Part shown: piece by piece, positions 1 through 5,491 of the stretch
How the letters are laid out: each line of letters starts with the position of its first letter
Position numbering within the stretch: position 1 is the stretch's first letter
Origin: Candidatus Methanomethylophilaceae archaeon
GTDB taxonomy: Archaea; Thermoplasmatota; Thermoplasmata; Methanomassiliicoccales; Methanomethylophilaceae
Assembly: GCA_011620825.1 (NCBI GenBank)
Contig: WOYN01000138.1
Location: forward strand, 1 to 5,491
Direction of reading: 5' to 3'
DNA length: 5,491 nt
Notes under the pieces: generated by a model
Database searches by the model: none
Seen by the model: the letters and a program-made list of their open reading frames with translations, nothing else
What the model was told of the DNA's origin: nothing
Program-made: the position numbers and the translations under genes

Positions 1-1
1 C

Positions 2-514
2 ACCGTCGAGTCTGTCAGCGTCAACCATGCGATAACCGTCAACTGGGACGACACGGTCGAGGAAGCGGCCAAACTGATGGTCGAAAACGACATATCCACT
101 CTGCCGGTGGTGGAAGGCGACAAGCTTGTCGGAGTCCTTACCCAGTACGATATAATCGAGGTCATATCGGCATGCCGCGAGAGAGAACTCATGTTCATCC
201 AGATCAGCGGCCTCGAAGACGACGACAAGGCTGCCACCGCGGCCCTGTACGAGGTCATCGAAGAACAGATGGTGAAGATCAGAAAGGTGTACAGGCCCGA
301 GAGCCTGATGCTCCACGTTGCAAGATACAACGACACCGGCAACTCGGCCAAGTACAGCATATCCGCAAGGCTGTATCTCAGAGGCAAGATCGTGAACTAC
401 AAGGAAGTCGGATGGGACCTGGTGAGGACCACGTCCGACCTGATGAAGAAGATCGCCGAGTCCGTCATGACCATGAAGGACTCCAAAGTTAAGTTCCGCC
501 AGCGCAAGAAGTAA
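2..514 (+). CDS. CBS-domain protein with C-terminal S30AE/HPF-like region (5' end missing)
   Basis: The open frame runs in from the window edge, so the true start lies upstream; 170 residues are visible before the TAA stop. Visible residues about 7-57 form a CBS motif: VEEAAKLMVEND, then STLPVVEGDKLVGVLTQYDI. A partner CBS domain probably lies upstream, since these domains pair to bind adenosine nucleotides. Residues about 60-170 have a predicted beta-alpha-beta-beta-beta-alpha order: strand MFIQISGL, helix ALYEVIEEQMVKIRKVY, strands around LMLHVARYND, KYSISARLYLRG and IVNYKEVG, then helix DLVRTTSDLMKKIAESV and a basic tail ending RQRKK. That order and the basic C-terminus match the S30AE/HPF/RaiA fold that blocks the 30S decoding region in resting cells. 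The CBS call is firm. The S30AE reading is an inference from pattern, and the nucleotide-sensing hibernation role is a hypothesis. It could instead be a CBS regulator with an unrelated alpha-beta domain. T-rich sequence after the stop suggests transcription ends before valS. Confidence 0.85.
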   Translation, partial: TVESVSVNHAITVNWDDTVEEAAKLMVENDISTLPVVEGDKLVGVLTQYDIIEVISACRERELMFIQISGLEDDDKAATAALYEVIEEQMVKIRKVYRPESLMLHVARYNDTGNSAKYSISARLYLRGKIVNYKEVGWDLVRTTSDLMKKIAESVMTMKDSKVKFRQRKK

Positions 515-541
515 AACTTTTTCCTCACAACCTTTTTTAAC
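515..541 (+). terminator. T-rich transcription end of the CBS gene
   Basis: Two T runs follow the stop codon, T5 at 518-522 and T6 at 533-538, with no obvious hairpin. Archaeal RNA polymerase commonly terminates at oligo-T on the non-template strand, so this is a plausible end for the upstream mRNA. No experimental support is available from the sequence. Confidence 0.45.
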
Positions 542-556
542 ACCCTCTTTTATAGT
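533..556 (+). promoter_or_regulatory. TATA-like promoter region of valS
   Basis: There are two candidate TATA boxes. TTTTTTAAC at 533-541 is centred about 34 bp before the valS ATG and would place the start site near 562, giving a leader of about 9 nt. TTTTATAG at 548-555 is centred about 20 bp before the ATG, which is rather close. No Shine-Dalgarno sequence precedes the ATG, so translation of a nearly leaderless message is likely. The first box overlaps the T6 run of the upstream terminator. Confidence 0.4.
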
Positions 557-570
557 GTGCCCTGTTCAAC

Positions 571-3180
571 ATGCCGCAATATGACTCAGCTTTGATAGAG
601 GGACGCTGGCAGAAGATGTGGAAGGACGACAGGGTCTACCATTTCGACCCGCAGTCAGACAAACCCATTTTCAGCATCGACAATCCCCCCAGGTACACTT
701 CCGGATCGCTACACCTAGGACACGCGACCGGTTATTCTATCTCTGATTTCGCGGCGCGTTACAAGCGTATGAGGGGGCACAATGTATTCTTCCCCCTGTG
801 TTTCGATGTCAACGGCACGCCTATCGAGGTCAAGGTCGAAAAGAAGTTCAACATAACGAAGCTGGACCTTCCCCGCAACGAGTACCGCAAGCTATGCAGC
901 GACTATGCCAACGGTTTCATCGCCGAGATGACGCATGACTTCGAGAAACTTGGGGAGAGCATGGACCCCAGCATTTATTATCAGACCGATGCCCCGTACT
1001 ACCGAAAGATCACGCAGCTCTCGTTCGTCGATCTCTTCAAACGGAACCTCGTCTACAAAGCGAACTTTCCTGTGAACTGGTGCCCCAGGTGCATGACCGC
1101 TCTTGCGGACGCCGAGGTCGAGTACAGGGACAACGTCAACAAACTGAATTTCATCAAATTCGGAGTTGCTGGCACTGATGAATCCGTGCTTATCGCGACA
1201 ACCCGTCCGGAGCTCCTTTGCACATGTCAGGTCGTCGCGGTGCATCCGGACGACAAAGATAAACAGCACCTGATAGGAAGAGAGCTGGTCACGCCCCTTT
1301 ACGGCAAGAAGGTCAAGGTCATAGCCGATGATAAAGTAGACCCCGCCTACGGCACCGGTTTTGTCATGATATGCACCATCGGGGACAAGGACGACCTGGA
1401 ATGGGTAATGAAGTACCATCTGCCGATGGAGAAGGGCATTGATGAGACCGGCAAGATGACAGCGCTCTCCGGAAGATACGAGGGGATGCCTGTCGCCGAT
1501 GCCCGCGAGGCCGCGATGAAGGACCTCGGGGATCTGGGTCTTTTGGAAAAACAGGTAGACAACCCTCAGCAGGTATCGATCTGCTGGAGATGCAAGACCC
1601 CTATCGAATACCTTCAGGTCCCCCAGTGGTTCCTGAAAACATTGGAGTTTAAAGAACAGGTCCTGAAGCGTGCCGACGAAATCAAGTGGTATCCGGAGTT
1701 CATGAAGGTGCGTCTCCAGGACTGGGTCAACTCCCTCGAATGGGACTGGGTTCTGAGCAGGCAGCGTATATTCGCCACGCCCATACCCGTCTGGGAGTGC
1801 GCAGACTGCGGCTACGCCGTATGCGCAGAGGAGGAACAATTGTACTGCGACCCTGTCGAGGATAAGCCTCCGGTCGAAAAATGCCCCAGGTGCGGCGGAG
1901 AACTGATCGGATGCACGGATGTGTTCGACACTTGGATGGATTCTTCGGGATCTGCACTCTACAACACATACTGGCACAGGGACGATGAGATGTTCAAGAA
2001 GCTCTTCCCGATGTCCCTCAGGCCACAGTCGCATGACATCATAAGGACCTGGGCGTTCTATTCAATACTCCGCTCCGAGCAGATAGCCGAGAGCATACCT
2101 TGGAAAGAGATAATGATCAACGGGTTCATCATGGCGCCCGACGGGGCACCCATGCACTCTTCGGTCGGGAACGTCATCGATCCGGTTCCCATATTGGAGA
2201 AATACGGCGCGGATGCGTTACGCTACTATGCTGCGACCTGCTCGCTCGGGATAGACCATGCGTTCAGGGAGCCCGACGTCGTACGCGGAAGGAAGCTTTG
2301 CAACAAGATATTCAATCTGGGACAGTTCGTGACCCGTTTCTTCAACGCCAAACCCGAGAAAGAATGCGAAACGCTCCGTGTCTCGGACAGATGGATACTC
2401 AGCAGGTACTCGAAGACCGTCAAGGAAGCGACCGAATGGTTCGATGTCTATCAGTTCGATAAGGCACTGAAAGCGATAGAGGGCTTTATCTGGCACGAGT
2501 TCGCCGACCACTATGTGGAGATGGCCAAAGGACGCGACGACGAGGCCGTCAGGTATACCTTGTACAATGTATTCTACGGATCGCTGAAGCTGATGGCGCC
2601 CATCATGCCGCATGTGACCGAAGAGCTTTACCAGACTATATTCAGGCAGTTCGAGGGGGATGCAAGCATACACATCGCATCATGGCCCGAACCGATACTT
2701 TTCGACAAAGTGGCGGAAGATACCGGCGACGTCCTCAAGGATGTTGTTGCGGCCGTCCGCACATGGAAATCCGAGAAGAAAATGCCGCTGAACGCCGAGA
2801 TCGCCTTATTGGAGCTCATAGGTCCAGAGTCGTCGATATTGGAAAGTGCCAGAGATGACATTTCCGAGACCACTAAAGCCTTGAAGATAACCATCGCCGA
2901 TTCTGCAGAACTCATAGAAGAAACGGTCGGAGTTAAACCTGTCCACGCAAAACTGGGACCGGCGTTCAAGGCCGCAGCAAAAACAATAGTCGCAGCCGTA
3001 TCCGGGATGGAGCCTTCCGATGTTGCGAGGCAGATCGAGAACGGTTCTGTGAAGATCGAGGCCGGCGAGATCTATGAGCTGGGGCCCGAGTATTTCGAAC
3101 TGGAGAAACGTCTCACCCTCGGCGGGAAGGCCGTCGAGACGATCCAGGTCGGCGGAATACTGATAGTTCTGGAGCTGTAA
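571..3180 (+). CDS. valS: Valine--tRNA ligase (archaeal type, 869 aa)
   Basis: This cytosolic class I synthetase charges tRNA-Val with valine and clears mischarged threonine. The Rossmann fold carries HLGH (48-51) within SGSLHLGHA and the pocket segment CFDVNGTPIE (77-86). CP1 editing begins with TTRPE (210-214) and includes GTGFVMICTIGD (261-272), an archaeal ValRS signature. CxxC pairs at 171/174 and 338/341 flank editing, and a second zinc-ribbon-like set lies at 410/413 and 438/441. SLEWDWVLSRQR and VFDTWMDSSG (D453) precede the KMSKS position, which reads PMHSS at 527-531. The anticodon-binding helices begin near SDRWILSRY and include FIWHEFADHYVEMAKGR. The tail from about 788 resembles the IleRS C-terminal module rather than the bacterial ValRS coiled coil. 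The length is normal for archaeal ValRS. The ATG at 571 is supported because MPQYDSALIEGRWQKMW is the expected family N-terminus. It converges with the helicase gene. IleRS is unlikely given SGSLH and the TALADAEVEY segment. Confidence 0.95.
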   Translation: MPQYDSALIEGRWQKMWKDDRVYHFDPQSDKPIFSIDNPPRYTSGSLHLGHATGYSISDFAARYKRMRGHNVFFPLCFDVNGTPIEVKVEKKFNITKLDLPRNEYRKLCSDYANGFIAEMTHDFEKLGESMDPSIYYQTDAPYYRKITQLSFVDLFKRNLVYKANFPVNWCPRCMTALADAEVEYRDNVNKLNFIKFGVAGTDESVLIATTRPELLCTCQVVAVHPDDKDKQHLIGRELVTPLYGKKVKVIADDKVDPAYGTGFVMICTIGDKDDLEWVMKYHLPMEKGIDETGKMTALSGRYEGMPVADAREAAMKDLGDLGLLEKQVDNPQQVSICWRCKTPIEYLQVPQWFLKTLEFKEQVLKRADEIKWYPEFMKVRLQDWVNSLEWDWVLSRQRIFATPIPVWECADCGYAVCAEEEQLYCDPVEDKPPVEKCPRCGGELIGCTDVFDTWMDSSGSALYNTYWHRDDEMFKKLFPMSLRPQSHDIIRTWAFYSILRSEQIAESIPWKEIMINGFIMAPDGAPMHSSVGNVIDPVPILEKYGADALRYYAATCSLGIDHAFREPDVVRGRKLCNKIFNLGQFVTRFFNAKPEKECETLRVSDRWILSRYSKTVKEATEWFDVYQFDKALKAIEGFIWHEFADHYVEMAKGRDDEAVRYTLYNVFYGSLKLMAPIMPHVTEELYQTIFRQFEGDASIHIASWPEPILFDKVAEDTGDVLKDVVAAVRTWKSEKKMPLNAEIALLELIGPESSILESARDDISETTKALKITIADSAELIEETVGVKPVHAKLGPAFKAAAKTIVAAVSGMEPSDVARQIENGSVKIEAGEIYELGPEYFELEKRLTLGGKAVETIQVGGILIVLEL

Positions 3181-3195
3181 AAAGAAGGAAAGGAG
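3178..3195 (-). terminator. T-rich end of the helicase mRNA
   Basis: Read on the minus strand, the 15-bp gap and the last valS bases form a pyrimidine tract, with CTTTCCTTCTTTTTA directly after the helicase stop codon. This fits oligo-T termination in archaea and would place the helicase mRNA 3' end inside or next to the valS stop codon. Confidence 0.4.
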
Positions 3196-4608
<1,413 letters not shown>

Positions 4609-4685
4609 ATCACTTGATCCGAATTTAAACAGCCTGCGACTTCAACACAGACAACGCTCAATTTCGCGACTCGGTATGCTTGCTG

Positions 4686-4698
4686 TACATATAATAAT
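4686..4698 (-). promoter_or_regulatory. Possible TATA box of the helicase gene
   Basis: On the minus strand the AT-rich element CATTATTATATGT lies about 85 bp before the helicase ATG. It would start an mRNA with a leader of roughly 60 nt. A second AT-rich element, TTTAAATT (4621-4628), sits only about 17 bp before the ATG, too close for a normal start site. The choice is uncertain. A leader of this length would be unusual next to the near-leaderless neighbours. Confidence 0.3.
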
Positions 4699-4727
4699 GA
4701 CTGGGATTGAAAATTGCAACGGCAAAG

Positions 4728-4740
4728 TATATATTTAAAA
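4728..4740 (+). promoter_or_regulatory. TATA box of tRNA-Gly
   Basis: The strong TATA-box sequence TATATATTTAAAA is centred about 29 bp before the mature 5' end of the tRNA. That is the expected archaeal spacing for a transcript starting within a few bases of the tRNA, leaving a short leader for RNase P. The element is nearly symmetrical, so weak firing toward the helicase cannot be excluded. Confidence 0.75.
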
Positions 4741-4762
4741 AGTTAATCTGAGGATTTGCACT

Positions 4763-4835
4763 GTGGATGTAGTGTAGCTGGTTATCACTTAACCTTGCCA
4801 AGGTTAGAACTCGGGTTCGAATCCCGGCATCCGCA
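4763..4835 (+). tRNA. tRNA-Gly (anticodon GCC)
   Basis: The 73-nt sequence folds into a complete cloverleaf. The acceptor stem pairs 4763-4769 with 4828-4834 and has one U-G pair at position 2:71. The discriminator base is A4835. The D arm begins GTGTAGCTGGTTA. The anticodon stem TAACC/GGTTA (4790-4794 with 4802-4806) closes the loop TTGCCAA, with anticodon GCC at 4797-4799. The T arm is TCGGG/CCCGG around TTCGAAT (4816-4822). GCC reads the glycine codons GGC and GGU. CCA is not encoded (CTTTT follows) and must be added after transcription. I see no intron. It is transcribed alone from its own TATA box. Confidence 0.96.
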
Positions 4836-4881
4836 CTTTTAACTCTAGCCAGGTCGTCGGATTTGGATTCCAATCTTTTTT
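4836..4881 (+). terminator. Termination region after tRNA-Gly
   Basis: A short T4 run (4837-4840) directly follows the tRNA. About 20 bp further on, an imperfect stem GATTTGG (4860-4866) and CCAATC (4870-4875), with one bulged T, precedes T6 at 4876-4881. Either could end the tRNA transcript; the second looks like a hairpin-plus-T terminator. Confidence 0.4.
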
Positions 4882-5093
4882 CGGTCCGGTCGCCATAACC
4901 CCCTAGGATGCCGTTGCAACCTGCATTGCGCACCTTTCCCGTTGCCAGTTTTTACACGAATGAATATTGCCGGGCTGTCGCACCGGAATCTCCATCGTTC
5001 GCCGTTTTCAGAAGTATCTCTGTCTTATGGATGATACGGCCCTCCAGTCGATGCAAGAACGCAAAGTTTTCAACGAAAAAATTTATCTCGGGC
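4882..5093. other. Intergenic stretch without supportable gene
   Basis: No coding region here has a recognisable product or a plausible promoter. The open frames present are short and show no protein-like pattern. No repeated tRNA 3' end, insertion-sequence end or tandem repeat was seen. The stretch includes one arm (4909-4919) of an 11-bp inverted repeat whose other arm lies upstream of the tRNA. Confidence 0.5.
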
Positions 5094-5128
5094 TAATCAT
5101 ATTAATAATTAACGATATGATTATATTG
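5094..5128 (+). promoter_or_regulatory. Promoter with operator-like dyad for the surface LRR gene
   Basis: TTATATTG at 5121-5128 is a TATA-like box centred about 25 bp before the GTG start at 5149, which predicts a leaderless mRNA beginning at or next to the GTG. A perfect 9-bp inverted repeat, TAATCATAT (5094-5102) and ATATGATTA (5115-5123), overlaps this box. Its arms are 21 bp apart centre to centre, two helical turns. The spacer carries a second small palindrome, TTAATAATTAA (5102-5112). The geometry suits a dimeric repressor that would block TBP, but this is inference in an AT-rich region. Confidence 0.45.
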
Positions 5129-5148
5129 AGGCTCTACGGTATTTAATC

Positions 5149-5491
5149 GTGTACGCAAACGAGCGAAAACTCAGACGAACTGCGTTATTGCTTTCAGCGA
5201 CGGCATTCTTGATGTTGGGTCTCGGAGCCTCGGCGCTATTTGTCAACGACATCGAAGAAGCCTCTGCAGCATCGGACTCAACTACAGATGTCCAGATTGA
5301 TGATTTTACATATAATTTAAACAACACCACCAATACGGCGACGGTCAAAGGCTTAAGCGCTGCAGGGATGTCTAAGAATTCAATTGCGATCCCTGCTTCC
5401 GTTGGATATTCTTCGAATGATTATACGGTAGTATCCATTGACTCCTATGCATTCAGTAACAACGATACCCTCACTTCCGTCAGTATCCAAG
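5149..5491 (+). CDS. Secreted/surface BspA-like leucine-rich-repeat protein (3' end missing)
   Basis: The open frame starts at GTG 5149 and runs off the window; 114 codons are visible. The N-terminus is a clear signal peptide: the basic segment NERKLRR, then the hydrophobic stretch TALLLSATAFLMLGLGASAL, with possible cleavage after ASA (residue 29) or EASA (residue 40). After a Ser/Thr/Asp/Asn-rich segment, the text TATVKGLSAAG, SIAIPASVGYSSNDYTVVSI and SYAFSNNDTLTSVSI follows the LRR_5/BspA pattern, in which 'I..yAF..n.tLtsV.I' units repeat many times. Such proteins are cell-surface adhesin-like factors, common in gut microbes and present in host-associated archaea. The GTG is chosen because an in-frame stop lies at 5110-5112, no ATG follows it before the signal peptide, and a TATA-like box sits 25 bp upstream. 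Third codon positions look more A/T-rich than in valS, which may indicate a different history. The ligand and the total length are unknown. Confidence 0.8.
   Translation, partial: MYANERKLRRTALLLSATAFLMLGLGASALFVNDIEEASAASDSTTDVQIDDFTYNLNNTTNTATVKGLSAAGMSKNSIAIPASVGYSSNDYTVVSIDSYAFSNNDTLTSVSIQ

Noticed and set aside
892..2034. Minus-strand open frame of 380 codons inside valS
   Set aside because: It lies wholly antisense to conserved valS motifs and has no recognisable domain. It is best explained by valS codon bias.
4658..4933. Minus-strand open frame of 91 codons across the tRNA, containing AGIRTRV
   Set aside because: It is the antisense of tRNA-Gly. AGIRTRV-like peptides are a well-known false translation of the T-arm complement, and the frame also covers the tRNA promoter.
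4908..5096. Plus-strand open frame of 62 codons in the spacer after the tRNA
   Set aside because: It has no TATA-like box at a suitable distance, no Shine-Dalgarno site, no recognisable motif and low-complexity composition.
5117..5146. Short ATG-started frame just before the LRR gene (9 codons)
   Set aside because: It overlaps the predicted TATA box, so it is probably not transcribed from that promoter.
4763..5148. tRNA-Gly as an integration site for a mobile element
   Set aside because: No second copy of the tRNA 3' end, no integrase and no direct repeat are visible in the window. An att site further downstream cannot be excluded.

Overview
The window looks archaeal, most likely Thermoplasmata and plausibly a Methanomassiliicoccales-type methanogen. 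The evidence is an archaeal-type valyl-tRNA synthetase, TATA-like boxes upstream of the genes, very short or absent leaders without clear Shine-Dalgarno sites, a tRNA gene without an encoded CCA, and a BspA-like surface protein of the kind found in gut archaea. The lineage is inferred from protein flavour and was not tested by a search.

Layout: (1) 2-514 (+) is the 3' part of a gene for a CBS-domain protein whose C-terminal half has the secondary-structure order of the S30AE/HPF ribosome-hibernation fold. (2) 515-570 is a T-rich spacer that can both end gene 1 and start gene 3. (3) 571-3180 (+) is complete valS. It has an unorthodox KMSKS loop (PMHSS), and its C-terminal tail reads like the one found on archaeal isoleucyl-tRNA synthetases. 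(4) 3196-4608 (-) is a complete DEAD-box RNA helicase with a DbpA-like C-terminal RNA-binding domain. It converges on valS with only 15 bp between stop codons. (5) 4609-4762 is a divergent promoter region. (6) 4763-4835 (+) is tRNA-Gly(GCC). (7) 4836-5148 is about 313 bp without a supportable gene, ending in an AT-rich promoter overlaid by a 9-bp inverted repeat. (8) 5149-5491 (+) is the 5' part of a secreted or surface LRR (BspA-like) protein that starts with GTG and runs off the window.

The first four genes share a translation theme: probable ribosome hibernation, tRNA charging, RNA or ribosome remodelling, and a glycine tRNA. Strand changes and terminator-like signals argue against one operon. 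The surface-protein gene is a separate, probably accessory, unit. I see no mobile element, CRISPR array or defence system. The most useful leads are the degenerate KMSKS loop, the CBS-HPF-like fusion, the synthetase tail and the dyad over the surface-protein promoter.
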